Part shown: positions 7,891 to 17,582 of the stretch, piece after piece
Layout: the number at the start of each line of letters is the position of its first letter
Position numbering within the stretch: position 1 is the stretch's first letter
Origin: Nonomuraea sediminis
GTDB lineage: Bacteria > Actinomycetota > Actinomycetes > Streptosporangiales > Streptosporangiaceae
Direction of reading: 5' to 3'
Assembly: GCF_018531495.1 (NCBI RefSeq)
Contig: NZ_JAHDTI010000019.1
Location: 62,001-126,000 of the forward strand
DNA: 64,000 nt
Position numbers and translations under genes: made by a program
The notes under the pieces: model-generated
The model's input: only the letters and a program-made list of their open reading frames with translations
The model's database searches: none
Told to the model about the DNA's origin: nothing

Positions 7891-10100
7891 CGGATTCCCT
7901 CCCCGTAGTCGACCAAGGCGATATCTTCGGGCCGAATCGGAACCCGCGTCAACCGGTGGCCGCATGCCGCCCGCACCGCCGCGGCGATCGCGGGGGTCGA
8001 GGACAGGGTGGGAGGCTCGCCCGCGCCCCGCAGCCCGTAGGGGGCCGCCGGGTCCGGGTTCTCCAGGATCTCCATGGTCATGGGCGGCATGTCGAGAGTC
8101 GTGGGGATCAGGTAGTCGGTGAACGACGGGTTCAGCACCCGGCCGTCCTTGATCTGGATCTCCTCCATCAGCGCCAGGCCGAGCCCCTGTGCCGAGCCGC
8201 CGTGGATCTGGCCCTCGAGCGCCTGCGGGTTCATGATGCGGCCCACGTCCTGCACCGCGGCCAGCTCGACGACCTTGACCAGCCCGAGCTCGCTGTCCAC
8301 GTCCACGACCGCCCGGTGCACGCACAGGGCCAGCTGCGTGTGCGAGGAGCCCTGCCCGGTCACCGGGTCCAGCGGGTAGGTCGGCCGGTGCCGGTAGACG
8401 CGCGTCTCCTCGATCGGGCCGAACTTCTCCAGCGCCTCGCGCGCCGGCAGCCCCTCGAAGCGTTCCCGTACGGCTTCGCAGGTCGCCTTGACCGCGCCGC
8501 CCGTCACGTACGACTGCCTGGAGGCCGACGACGAGCCGGCCGAGCCCACCGCCGTGTCCGCGGCCGCCACGGTGACCTGGTCGACGCCCAGTTCGGTGCG
8601 GGCGATCTGGGCCTGGATCGTCACCAGGCCCTGGCCGACCTCGGCCGCCGCGGTGTGCACGGTGACGTGCGGCTCGCCGTTGATCAGCTCGGCGCGCACC
8701 CTGGCCGTGGAGTAGTCGTCGAAGCCCTCGGAGAAGCAGATGTTCTTGATGCCCACGCCGTAGCCGACGCCCCGCCGTACCGACTCGCCGTGGGTGGTCT
8801 GTGAGACGCCGCCCGGCATGGAGCGCAGGTCGTCGTCGGCGGCCGGCGGCAGCGGCATGGCGTCCAGGCGGCGCAGCATGTCGGCCAGCGGCGCGGGCGA
8901 GTCGATCATCTGACCGGTGATCAGGTGGGAGCCCTGCGAGACGGCGTTGCGGATCCTGATCTCCAGCGGCGACAGGCCGCACGCCTCGGCCAGGCGGTCC
9001 ATCTGCGACTCGTAGGCGAAGCAGGCCTGGACCGCGCCGAAGCCGCGCATCGCGCCGCACGGCGGGTTGTTGGTGTAGACGCCGGTGGCCACCACGTCCA
9101 CGTTGGGCACCTCGTAGGGGCCGACGCCGAGGGAGGCCGCGTTGCCGACCACCGCGGGCGAGGAGGAGCAGTACGCGCCGCCGTCGAGCAGGATGTCGGC
9201 CTTGACGTAGACCAGCCTGCCGTCGCGGGTGGCGCCGTGCTCGTAGCGCATCCTGGCCGGGTGGCGGTGCACGTGGCCGAAGAACGACTCCTCGCGGCCG
9301 TAGACGATCTTGACGGGCCGGTTCAGCCGCAGCGCCAGCATGCAGGCGTGCACCTGCATCGACAGGTCCTCGCGGGCGCCGAACGCGCCGCCCACGCCCG
9401 ACAGCGTCAGCCGTACCTTCTCCGGCGGCAGGCCCAGGCAGGGCGCCAGCTGGTCGCGGTCGACGTGCAGCCACTGCGTGGCGATGTACAGGTCGACGCC
9501 GCCGTCCTCGGCCGGGACGGCCAGGCCCGACTCGGGGCCGAGGAAGGCCTGGTCCTGCATGCCCACCTCGTACTCGCCGGTGACCGTGATCGGGGCGGTG
9601 AAGGTGTCGCCGACCTTGACCGGCTGGCGGCGCAGGATGTTGCCGTCCGGGCGGAGCTTGGGCTGGGTCTCGTCATGAGCCGCTTTATACGGATCCGTCA
9701 CCGCCTGCCGGATCTCGTACTCGATGACGATCTTCTCCGCGGCCCTGCGGGCCGTCTCGGGGTGGTCGGCCGCCACCAGCGCCACCGGCTCGCCCTGGTG
9801 GTTCACCTGGTCGATGGCCAGCACCGGCTGGTCCTTGTGCTCCAGGCCGTAGTACTTCGCGCCCGGCACGTCCTCGTGCGTCAGTACGGCCAGCACCCCC
9901 GGGACCGCCAGCGCCGGTCCCACATCGATCGACCGGATCCACGCCGAGGCGTGCGGGCTGCGCAGCGTCACGCCCCAGACCATCCCGTCGAGCCACAGGT
10001 CGGAGGCGTAGGCGAACTCGCCCGTCACCTTCAGCACCCCGTCGGGGCGCCGCACGCTCTCACCGACGCCCTGCCGCGTCACGCTGACCGTCTCCGTCAT
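7887..10100 (-). CDS. Xanthine dehydrogenase family molybdopterin-binding subunit
   Basis: A 737-residue large subunit of the xanthine oxidase family, which hydroxylates purines or related aldehydes and heterocycles at a Mo-molybdopterin centre. Seen are the substrate-side GVGGAFGARED (about residue 240), the Mo-cofactor segments TAAAEVGQGL and GSAGSSSASRQS, HGGSAQGLGLALMEE, and the terminal GAGEPPT block whose Glu is the base in the family. The start MTETVSV (10100) is chosen at the beginning of homology (GVGESVRRPDGVLKVTGEFAYA). No 2Fe-2S or FAD subunit is encoded next to it, so partners must come from elsewhere. It is divergent from the PucR regulator with only 93 bp between, which should hold both promoters. 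Substrate could be xanthine or another purine. Confidence 0.9.
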   Translation of the reverse strand: MTETVSVTRQGVGESVRRPDGVLKVTGEFAYASDLWLDGMVWGVTLRSPHASAWIRSIDVGPALAVPGVLAVLTHEDVPGAKYYGLEHKDQPVLAIDQVNHQGEPVALVAADHPETARRAAEKIVIEYEIRQAVTDPYKAAHDETQPKLRPDGNILRRQPVKVGDTFTAPITVTGEYEVGMQDQAFLGPESGLAVPAEDGGVDLYIATQWLHVDRDQLAPCLGLPPEKVRLTLSGVGGAFGAREDLSMQVHACMLALRLNRPVKIVYGREESFFGHVHRHPARMRYEHGATRDGRLVYVKADILLDGGAYCSSSPAVVGNAASLGVGPYEVPNVDVVATGVYTNNPPCGAMRGFGAVQACFAYESQMDRLAEACGLSPLEIRIRNAVSQGSHLITGQMIDSPAPLADMLRRLDAMPLPPAADDDLRSMPGGVSQTTHGESVRRGVGYGVGIKNICFSEGFDDYSTARVRAELINGEPHVTVHTAAAEVGQGLVTIQAQIARTELGVDQVTVAAADTAVGSAGSSSASRQSYVTGGAVKATCEAVRERFEGLPAREALEKFGPIEETRVYRHRPTYPLDPVTGQGSSHTQLALCVHRAVVDVDSELGLVKVVELAAVQDVGRIMNPQALEGQIHGGSAQGLGLALMEEIQIKDGRVLNPSFTDYLIPTTLDMPPMTMEILENPDPAAPYGLRGAGEPPTLSSTPAIAAAVRAACGHRLTRVPIRPEDIALVDYGEGIR

Positions 10101-10193
10101 CTTTCGAGTAGAGCACCGGCGTTCTCGCACTCCAATGCATGTGCGGTGAAATTGCGGTCAGGGGTTTGCGGGACGACTTGTATATTCCTCCAA

Positions 10194-11672
10194 GTGCGGA
10201 TCAGTGACCTGCTGGCGATTCCGGAGCTTCGGCTGAAGCTGCTCGCCGGGGATCCCTCGCGTGAGTTCAGTACCGTGCACATCACGGACCTGCCCGCGCC
10301 CGGCCGCTACCTGTCGGGCGGCGAGCTCGTGCTGACCGGGCTGATGTGGCGACAGACGCCGGACGACTCGGCCGCCTTCGTGGCCGCGCTCGTCGAGGCC
10401 GGGGTGGCGGGACTCGGCGCGGGCCAGGCCTGGCTCGGCCACGTCCCCGCCGACCTTGTCGAGGCGTGCAGGGAGGTGGGTCTGGCGCTCCTCGAGGTGC
10501 CCACCGAGGTCTCCTTCCGCTCGGTCGCCGAACTGGCCGTGCCGCGCCTGGCCGGCGACGTGCGCGACGCGCTCGGCCGTCACCGGCGCATCGTCGCGGC
10601 CGTCGCCGAGGGCGCCGACCTGCCGGAGCTGTTCGCGCTGACGGCCGCCGAGCTGGGCATCACCGCCACGCTGCTGTCCGCGACCGGTGTCCCGCTGGTC
10701 GGTCCGCTCGCGGAGAGCGAGGAGACGGTACGGCTGGCGCGGGCCTACCTGACCGCCTCCCGCCTCCCCACCAGGTCCGGAAATTTCACTATCTTCGCCG
10801 TCGGGCGGGGTCATCGGGCGGCCGGATGGCTGGTGGCGTGCGAGGGCGATCTCATGGACCGCGCTGACCTCGGGTACGAGCTGGCCGCCGGCGTCGCGCT
10901 CGAACGCAGCCGGATGGAGGAGGGCCGCAGGGTCGAGCGCCGCCTGGCCGAGCAGCTCATCGGCGCCGCCCTGGCCGACGGCGACCAGGCCGAGCTCACG
11001 GCACGGCTGCGCACCTGCGGGATCGAGGCGGCCGAGCCGTACGCGATCGTCGACGCCACCGCGGCGGCGCGCGGGCCCGAGGCGGCCGCGCTCGGCGGGC
11101 AGGTGGTCGAGGAGCTGCTGGCCCGCGAGGTCGTCGCGCCCGCCTTCGCCGACAGCGCCGTGGCGCTGGTCCCGCTGCGCGGCACGACCGTCGAGGACCT
11201 GGCCCTGCGCCTGCGCCGCGGCACGGACGTCCTGGCAGCCCTGCCGGACACCCGCGTCAGCGTCGGCCTGAGCGGCGCCCTGACCGGCTCCACCGCCATC
11301 AGAGGCGGCATCCAGGAGGCCGGGCACGCCAGGCGCCTGGCCGAGGCCCGCGGCGGCGGCGTGGTCACCAGCGACGAGATCTACACCCACGCGCTGCTCC
11401 TGGCCACCGTGCCGGGCGACATCCGCCGCTCCTACGCCGACAGGCTCCTCCAGCCGCTCATCGACTACGACCGCACCCACCAGTCGGACCTGGTCCACAC
11501 CCTGGCCACGTTCCTGGACTGCACCGGCTCATGGAACGCCTGCGCCGAACGCCTCCACGTCCACGTCAACACCGTCCGCTACCGCATCCGTCGCGTCGAG
11601 GAACTCACCGGCAGAGACCTGACCACCATGTCCGACAGAGTCGACTTCTTCCTCGCCCTCCAGGCCATGTGA
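10194..11672 (+). CDS. PucR family transcriptional regulator
   Basis: A 492-residue regulator. Residues 1-125 are the PucR N-terminal domain (starts RISDLLAIPEL, with the HITDLPAPGRYLSGGELVLTGL block), a GAF/GGDEF-like middle region follows, and the C-terminus carries the PucR_C helix-turn-helix (NACAERLHVHVNTVRYRIRRVEELTG). PucR proteins control purine catabolism. The GTG at 10194 begins exactly at family homology. There is no good ribosome site, but TATATT at 10181-10186 lies 7 bases upstream, so the message is probably leaderless. Divergent from the molybdenum subunit gene it likely controls; its stop abuts the convergent AfsR-like gene. Confidence 0.92.
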   Translation: MRISDLLAIPELRLKLLAGDPSREFSTVHITDLPAPGRYLSGGELVLTGLMWRQTPDDSAAFVAALVEAGVAGLGAGQAWLGHVPADLVEACREVGLALLEVPTEVSFRSVAELAVPRLAGDVRDALGRHRRIVAAVAEGADLPELFALTAAELGITATLLSATGVPLVGPLAESEETVRLARAYLTASRLPTRSGNFTIFAVGRGHRAAGWLVACEGDLMDRADLGYELAAGVALERSRMEEGRRVERRLAEQLIGAALADGDQAELTARLRTCGIEAAEPYAIVDATAAARGPEAAALGGQVVEELLAREVVAPAFADSAVALVPLRGTTVEDLALRLRRGTDVLAALPDTRVSVGLSGALTGSTAIRGGIQEAGHARRLAEARGGGVVTSDEIYTHALLLATVPGDIRRSYADRLLQPLIDYDRTHQSDLVHTLATFLDCTGSWNACAERLHVHVNTVRYRIRRVEELTGRDLTTMSDRVDFFLALQAM

Positions 11673-14492
11673 TCATAGGCTCCGGACGGGCGGCACCCCG
11701 AGCGCCTCGTGGACGGCTGCCTGCTCGCGCTCGGCCCGGGCTTCCCATCGGGCATTCCCCAGAGTCCGCGCCAGCGGCATCGCTCTGTCGACGGCCTTCA
11801 GCGCCCCGTCCAGATCGCCCGCGATCCGATGCGCCTGTGCCATCCCCACCAGACACCGCAGCTCGCCGATCCGGTAGCCGGCGTCCCGGTGCCGCGCCAT
11901 CGCCAGCCCGAAGTGGCTCAAAGCCTCCACGGGCTCCTCCGACCTCACGCAGGCCTCGCCGAGGTGCATGTGGATATGGGCCTCGTGCAGGGTGTCTCCG
12001 GCCTCTCTGGTCAGGCGGAGCGCCTCGTTCAGCGCTTGTCGCGCATTCCTGTGCTCGCCGAGGGCCCTGCTGACCTCCGCGATGTTGATGAGCGCGAAGC
12101 GTTCGCCGATGGCGATGCCGAGCTCTCTGGCCAAGGCCAACTGCTTCTTGAGGTAGTGCAGCGCCTGACCGTGGTCCGCCATGGTCAGATGGGTGATGCC
12201 CAAATTGCCGAGGGTTCGCTGCTCGTCGAACCGGTCACCGGAGCTCCTGGCCATCGCAAGCTCGATCTCGAAGTGCTCCACAGCTTCGTCAAGGCGGCTG
12301 AACATGCGCATGCCGAAGGCCACATGGCCATGGGCGAACTGGACGATTCGCTCATCGGCCAGTCGCTCGCCGACCTGGATCGCGGCGGAGTTCATCATGA
12401 TGAGGTCGGCACCGCGGTGCTGGCCTGACTGGTGCCACATCATCGCGAACGTGAGCCACACGCCGAGCCGCGCGATCGACGGGTCCTGGTGAGCCATCGC
12501 CTGCATGGCGGCGTGCCGGATGTTGACCTCTTCCAGGCCGAGCCATCGGACGGCGGCGTCACGGCCCTTCATGACAAGCGGTACGGCCTGTACCTCCGGG
12601 GCCGGCGGTTGCACGCGATGGGGATCCAGCAAGGTGGCCGCCTGCCGGGCCGAGGCGACATAGAAGCTCAGCGCCCTGGTCAGGGCGACGTCCGGCTTGA
12701 CCGGATCAAGCTCGCCGACGAAAAGCCTGACCAGGTCATGCAGTTGGTAGTAGCCGGGGTCCGCCCGGTCCACCAGGTGCGCGTCCGCCAGCCTCTCCAG
12801 GCTCCGCTCGGCCTCGGCGTCACTCATGCCGGACAGGGCCGCTGTCGTCTCTGCCGAAAACGTGGGCACGTGCAGGATGCCGAGCTGGGCCAGCATCCGG
12901 GAGGCGGCCACGTCCAGTGGCCGCGGCCCGTCCCGGAGTCCCTTCCAGCTGGACATGAAGCTGGACCGCACGGCGAGGTCGCCGATCTCGAGTTCGCTCA
13001 GCCGCCTGCGCTCGTCACGCAGTCGCTCGGACAGCGAACCGACGCTCCAGTTCGGTCGGTCCACGAGCCGGGCGCCGACGATCTTGAGCGCCAGGGGGAG
13101 ACCTTCGCAGAGCTTGACCAGGGTCGCCGTGGCGCTGGGATCCTCCGCTACACGTTGCGGGCCCATCAGTTTGGCCAGCAGCGTCGTAGCCTCGGCGCCG
13201 CTCATCCGGGGGAGGTGCACCTGGAAGCAGTCATCGCCGGCGATCAGGCTCTCGCGGCTGGTCACCAGAATGGTGCTGCCGGGCGGGGTCGCAAGCACGG
13301 GCCGGATCTGGTCGAGCCTGGCAGCGTCGTCGAGCAGCACCAGGAGGCGCTTGCTCGCCAGCCGATCCCGCCACATGGCCGCCGCCTCGTCCTGGTCCGA
13401 CGGCACTGCGTCGCCGGCCACGCCGAGCGCTCTGAGCAGTCGGCCCAGGATGTCGCGAGGCTCCAGCTCGGGCACGTCCGGCGTCGCACCCCTGAGGTCG
13501 ACGTGCAGCTGCCCGTCAGGGAAGAGGTCCTTCACCAGGTGGGCGACGTGAATTGCCAGCGCCGACTTGCCCACACCCGGTGGACCCGAGATCACGATCA
13601 GCGGATGGGGCGGGGAGCCGTCCCATGGGGCCAGGGGGCCCCGTAACTGGATGACCTCCTTGGCCCGGCCGACGAAGCCGACGAGGTCGCGCGGGAGCTG
13701 GCGGGGGACGGGCGATTCCGCCTCGGGCTGAGAGGTGCCGCGCAGTATGGCCTCGTGACGGCGACGTAGGCCTTCCCCTGGATCGACGCCCAGTTCCTCG
13801 GCGAGGACGCGCCTGCCCTCCTCGAAGACCTGCAGAGCCTCTGCTTGACGCCCCAGCCGGTCGAGGGCGAGCATCAACAGCTCACGAGCGCGTTCACGCA
13901 GAGGCTGCTGCGCCATGAGCTCCCTGAGCGGACCCAGCGCCTCCTGCGGGCGCCTCAGCTCCATCAGCGCCTCGGCTCGCCATTCGGCGGCGTCGGAACG
14001 CAGTTGTTCCAGGCGGACGCGCTCGCTGTCGGCGAAAGGCCCGGGAACGCCGCTCAACGTCAGGCCGTGCCAAAGAGACAGGGCCTGGTCGAGAAGTGCC
14101 AGAGCGCCGAGGTGATCCGAGGCCGCCCTCAGGCGCCGGGTTCCGTCGAGATGCTCGGCCAGGACGGCGACGTCGACCTGATGGGGAGCCAGGCGCAGGA
14201 CATAGCCGCCGTCCGTGCCGACGAGCAGCCGAGAGGGTTCGCGTGGGCCGCGGTGAGGCTCGAGCGCTCGCCGTAATCCGGAGATGTAGGTGTAAACGCT
14301 CTGCTCCGCGGTCCTGGGCGAATCATCGCCCCACAGAGAGTCGATGAGCTGGCCCATGGTGACGACCTGGCCGGCCCTCGAGGCGAGAACGGCCAGGACC
14401 GCCAGCTGGCGCGGTGGGCCGAGGTCGAGTCGCGAGCCGTGTCGATCGCCCATGACAGGTCCGAGGAGTCGGATCTCGATCTCCTCAGTCAC
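11673..14492 (-). CDS. AfsR/SARP-type regulator with NTPase and TPR domains (copy 1)
   Basis: A 939-residue regulator. Residues 1-90: OmpR-like winged helix (LGPPRQLAVLAVLASRAG, then SVYTYISGLRRALEP). Residues 95-245: bacterial transcriptional activator domain (BTAD), ending in LGVDPGEGLRRRHEAILRG. Residues 265-560: STAND-type NTPase with Walker A GPPGVGKSALA and Walker B LLVLLDD, followed by the EGLPLAL motif. The rest is TPR. The start is GTG at 14492, in the same relative place as in the paralogue upstream. It lies 58 bp downstream of that paralogue in the same direction and the two resemble each other along their whole length, so it is a tandem duplication. Target genes unknown; no biosynthetic genes are adjacent. 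Confidence 0.93.
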   Translation of the reverse strand: MTEEIEIRLLGPVMGDRHGSRLDLGPPRQLAVLAVLASRAGQVVTMGQLIDSLWGDDSPRTAEQSVYTYISGLRRALEPHRGPREPSRLLVGTDGGYVLRLAPHQVDVAVLAEHLDGTRRLRAASDHLGALALLDQALSLWHGLTLSGVPGPFADSERVRLEQLRSDAAEWRAEALMELRRPQEALGPLRELMAQQPLRERARELLMLALDRLGRQAEALQVFEEGRRVLAEELGVDPGEGLRRRHEAILRGTSQPEAESPVPRQLPRDLVGFVGRAKEVIQLRGPLAPWDGSPPHPLIVISGPPGVGKSALAIHVAHLVKDLFPDGQLHVDLRGATPDVPELEPRDILGRLLRALGVAGDAVPSDQDEAAAMWRDRLASKRLLVLLDDAARLDQIRPVLATPPGSTILVTSRESLIAGDDCFQVHLPRMSGAEATTLLAKLMGPQRVAEDPSATATLVKLCEGLPLALKIVGARLVDRPNWSVGSLSERLRDERRRLSELEIGDLAVRSSFMSSWKGLRDGPRPLDVAASRMLAQLGILHVPTFSAETTAALSGMSDAEAERSLERLADAHLVDRADPGYYQLHDLVRLFVGELDPVKPDVALTRALSFYVASARQAATLLDPHRVQPPAPEVQAVPLVMKGRDAAVRWLGLEEVNIRHAAMQAMAHQDPSIARLGVWLTFAMMWHQSGQHRGADLIMMNSAAIQVGERLADERIVQFAHGHVAFGMRMFSRLDEAVEHFEIELAMARSSGDRFDEQRTLGNLGITHLTMADHGQALHYLKKQLALARELGIAIGERFALINIAEVSRALGEHRNARQALNEALRLTREAGDTLHEAHIHMHLGEACVRSEEPVEALSHFGLAMARHRDAGYRIGELRCLVGMAQAHRIAGDLDGALKAVDRAMPLARTLGNARWEARAEREQAAVHEALGVPPVRSL

Positions 14493-14550
14493 GCGTCATC
14501 CCACGTCGATGCTGACGATGCCCTCTGGCAGGCGAGCTTCGCTTGGTGAG

Positions 14551-17373
14551 TCACACGGCCCGCACGGGCGGCACCCCGAGCGCCGCGTGCACGGCCTCCT
14601 GCTCGAGCTCGGCCCGCAGTTTCCATCGCTCGTTCCCCAGCGCCCGCGCCAGCGGCATCGCGCCGGAGATCGTCTCGAGCGCCTCGGTGAGCTGTCCCCT
14701 GATGCGTAGCGCCTTGGACACGCCGACGAGACAGCGGAGCTCTCCGATCTTGTATCCGCCGGCCTGTTGCTTGGCCGCACCTTGGCGCAGGTGTTCCAGC
14801 GCGACATCCCCTCGCCCGGCCGCCAGGAGGGCTTCCCCCAGGTGCATGTGAGCCTGCCCCTCGTGGACGATGTCGCCGTCCGCGCGGGCATTGCGGAGCG
14901 AGGCCTCGAGCGACACTCGTGCCTCCTCGAACTGGCGAAGGCCGGTATGCGCCGCCCCGGCGATCAACTGGGCGTAGCGCTCTCCAATGCGAGAGCTGAT
15001 CTTCTTCGCCAGGGCCAGCTGTTGCTGCGCGTAATGCAGCGCGCGCCCATAATCCTCCATGGTGAGGTGGACGTTCGCGAGATTTCCCAGCGCTCGGTGC
15101 TCGGTGGCGACATCGCCGGCTTCGCGCGCCATCGCCAGCTCGATGCCGAAGTGTTCTCCAGCCTCGGCAGGGCGGCCATGCATGTGCAGCCCGCCGGCCA
15201 CGTGGCTGTGCGCGAATCGCGTGATGCGCTGGTCATCCAGGCGGATGCCTACCTCCAACGCCGCGGAGTTGAGCGTGACCATCTCCGCGGCATGGTGGGC
15301 CTTTTGCTGGTACCACATCAGGGCGAAAGCCAGCGCCGTGCCGAGCTTCGCGAGGTCGGCGTCTTCGCCGGCCATCGCCTGCAGGGCGGCCTGCGTGAGA
15401 TTGGCTTCCTCGTCGGCCAGCCACGATACGGCCTCATCCTGGTCCGAGAGGCGTCGCGGTCGGGCATCGACCGGAAGCTCCTGTGGTTGCACCCGGTGGG
15501 GGTCCATCAGAGTGCTGGCCCGGCGCGCGGTGGCCACGTAGTAGCTCAGCACCCTGCTCATCGCCTCGTGCCGCCCTTCAGGCCGGAGCTCGCCCACGAA
15601 GAGCCTGACGAGATCGTGAAGCCGGTAGCGGCCCTGCTCCCTCCGCTCCAGAAGGTTCGCGTTCACCAGCCGGTCGAGGCTCCGCGCGGCTTCGCCTTCG
15701 TCCATGGCGGCGAGCTGTGCCACCGCGTCGGCGGTGATGGTCGGGACGTGCAGGATGCCGAGCTGCGCGAGGACTCGGGCGGCGGATCGATCAATCGGCC
15801 GGGGGCTCGAGCGCAGGGCGTCCAAGCTGGCCATGAAGCTGGACCTTACGGTGATGTCTCCGGCTTCAAGCTCGTGTAGCCGCTGGCGCTCGTCCCGGAA
15901 GCGCTCGGCGAACGCCGTGATGCCCCAGTCTGGCTGATCAGCAAGTCGTGCACCAACGATCTTGATCGCCAGGGGCAGGCCGTCACAGTACTCGACCAGC
16001 CTTCTTGTGCCTTGCGGGTCGCTGGCGATTCGCTCCGCGCCCACCAGCTTGGCCAGGACAGTGCTCGCCTCGGCAGCTGTGAGGCACGACAGGTGGATCT
16101 GATAGCAGTCGTCTGCCGCGCGCATGCTCTCGCGGCTCGTCACCAGGATCGCCGACCCGGACGGCACCGACAACACGGGGCGGATCTGGGCGAGCTCTGC
16201 GGCGTCGTCCAGCAGGACCAGCAGCCTCTTGCCGTCGATACACCCGCGCCAGACGGCAGCTGCCTCGTCCACGTCGTCAGGCACAGCCGCGCCGGGCACG
16301 CCCAGCGCTCGCAGCAGCCTGCCCAGGACGTCGAGCGGACCCAGCCTCGGCACGTTCGGCGTGGCGCCTCGGAGGTCGAGATGGAGCTGGCCATCGGGAA
16401 AGCTGTCCCGGACCAGATGCGCGACCTGGACCGCCAGTGTGGATTTACCGATCCCAGGAGGGCCCGAGATCACGACGAGCGGATGGGCCGGCGAACGATC
16501 CCAAGGAACGAGAAGCCCTTTCAGTTTCGCGGTCTCGGCCGCGCGACCGACGAATCCCAGCAGCTCGCGGGGGAGTTGGCGCGGGATCGACGGTTCTCGC
16601 GACGGCGAGGGCGTCGGACCCCTCAATACGATCTCGTGGCTGCGCCGCAGGCCCTCTCCGGGAGAGACACCCAGCTCGTCGGCGAGTACGCGTCGCCCCT
16701 CTTCGTAGATCGCCAGCGCCTCCGCCTGACGATCGCTGTGGAACAAGGCGAGCATCAACAGCTCGCGCGGTCGTTCCCGGAGCGGAGAGCGGGCGGTCAG
16801 CTCTTGCAGAGACTCGATGGCCTCCTCGTGGCGCCTCAGTGCGATGAGGAGGTCGGCACGCGTCTCGACGGCTTCGAAGCGTAACTCCTCCAGGCGCATG
16901 CGCTCACGCTCGGCCCACGGTCCTGGTACGCCGCACAGACTCGGCCCTCGCCATAGATCCAATGCCTCGTTCAGCAGCGCCAATCGCTGGAGTTGATTGC
17001 CTGGCTCCTTCAGTTGGGACGCCTTCTCCAACAGATGCGCGAGCATCCAGACATCGATCTGCTCCGGACGCAGGCGCAGCAGGTATCCGCCGGCGGTGCT
17101 TGTCACGATCTGGGGGCGCTCGCGTGGGCCGCGGCGAGGTTCGAGTGCCCGCCGCAAACCCGCGACGTAGGTGTAAACGCTCTGTTCAGCGCTGGCGGGC
17201 GGGGCTTCGCCCCATAAGGCGTCGATCAGTTGGGCCTTGGAGACGGCGCGTCCCACGTGGGAAGCCAGGACCGCCAAGGTTGCCTGCTGGCGTGGCGGTC
17301 CGAGATCAACCGGCGAGCCCTCGATGATGCCCACCGTGGGCCCGAGGAACCTGATCGCAATCGCCTCGGTCAC
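14551..17373 (-). CDS. AfsR/SARP-type regulator with NTPase and TPR domains (copy 2)
   Basis: A 940-residue protein with the same order as copy 1: winged helix (residues 1-90), BTAD (to about 245), STAND NTPase (Walker A GPPGIGKSTLA, Walker B LLVLLDD, CDGLPLAI), then TPR repeats to the C-terminus, which ends in the same ALGVPPVR motif as copy 1. The GTG at 17373 is preferred over an in-frame ATG at 17394: it gives the same VTE-xx-I-xx-LGP start as copy 1, and the ATG falls inside a perfect inverted repeat. Two heptamers ATGTAGA with an 11-bp period lie upstream at 17422-17439, which is the architecture bound by SARP winged helices, so it may regulate itself. Cytosolic DNA-binding activator; ligand and regulon unknown. 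Confidence 0.92.
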   Translation of the reverse strand: MTEAIAIRFLGPTVGIIEGSPVDLGPPRQQATLAVLASHVGRAVSKAQLIDALWGEAPPASAEQSVYTYVAGLRRALEPRRGPRERPQIVTSTAGGYLLRLRPEQIDVWMLAHLLEKASQLKEPGNQLQRLALLNEALDLWRGPSLCGVPGPWAERERMRLEELRFEAVETRADLLIALRRHEEAIESLQELTARSPLRERPRELLMLALFHSDRQAEALAIYEEGRRVLADELGVSPGEGLRRSHEIVLRGPTPSPSREPSIPRQLPRELLGFVGRAAETAKLKGLLVPWDRSPAHPLVVISGPPGIGKSTLAVQVAHLVRDSFPDGQLHLDLRGATPNVPRLGPLDVLGRLLRALGVPGAAVPDDVDEAAAVWRGCIDGKRLLVLLDDAAELAQIRPVLSVPSGSAILVTSRESMRAADDCYQIHLSCLTAAEASTVLAKLVGAERIASDPQGTRRLVEYCDGLPLAIKIVGARLADQPDWGITAFAERFRDERQRLHELEAGDITVRSSFMASLDALRSSPRPIDRSAARVLAQLGILHVPTITADAVAQLAAMDEGEAARSLDRLVNANLLERREQGRYRLHDLVRLFVGELRPEGRHEAMSRVLSYYVATARRASTLMDPHRVQPQELPVDARPRRLSDQDEAVSWLADEEANLTQAALQAMAGEDADLAKLGTALAFALMWYQQKAHHAAEMVTLNSAALEVGIRLDDQRITRFAHSHVAGGLHMHGRPAEAGEHFGIELAMAREAGDVATEHRALGNLANVHLTMEDYGRALHYAQQQLALAKKISSRIGERYAQLIAGAAHTGLRQFEEARVSLEASLRNARADGDIVHEGQAHMHLGEALLAAGRGDVALEHLRQGAAKQQAGGYKIGELRCLVGVSKALRIRGQLTEALETISGAMPLARALGNERWKLRAELEQEAVHAALGVPPVRAV

Positions 17374-17387
17374 ACTTGGCAGCGTAG

Positions 17388-17413
17388 CCAGCATCGTCCG
17401 CGGGCGATGCTGG
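17388..17413. promoter_or_regulatory. 9-bp perfect inverted repeat upstream of the AfsR-like gene
   Basis: CCAGCATCG and its exact reverse complement flank an 8-bp spacer, 15 bp upstream of the proposed GTG start. It overlaps a -10-like CAGCAT (read on the minus strand, 17412-17407). It could be an operator or a 5' leader hairpin. Confidence 0.5.
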
Positions 17414-17421
17414 TCGGGCGC

Positions 17422-17439
17422 ATGTAGAAGAAATGTAGA
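17422..17439 (-). promoter_or_regulatory. SARP-type direct repeat (two heptamers, 11-bp period)
   Basis: ATGTAGA occurs at 17422-17428 and 17433-17439, spaced by 4 bp, so the repeat period is 11 bp. SARP regulators are known to bind heptameric direct repeats with 4-bp spacers near the -35 region. On the minus strand a -10-like CAGCAT begins 9 bp after the proximal repeat, the expected geometry. Autoregulation of the gene ending at 14551 is inferred. Confidence 0.55.
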
Positions 17440-17582
17440 TCACGTCGGTATGTTCGACGGAGCTGCGGGCGAAGTGGGGAGCTCGCAGGCACAGCGGCAT
17501 GCCGCTATGCCTCCGCAGCCTTGATGGTGTCTACCAGCTGGCGTCTGGCGGACACCCACGTAGGGTGACTCTCGAGCCGGGA

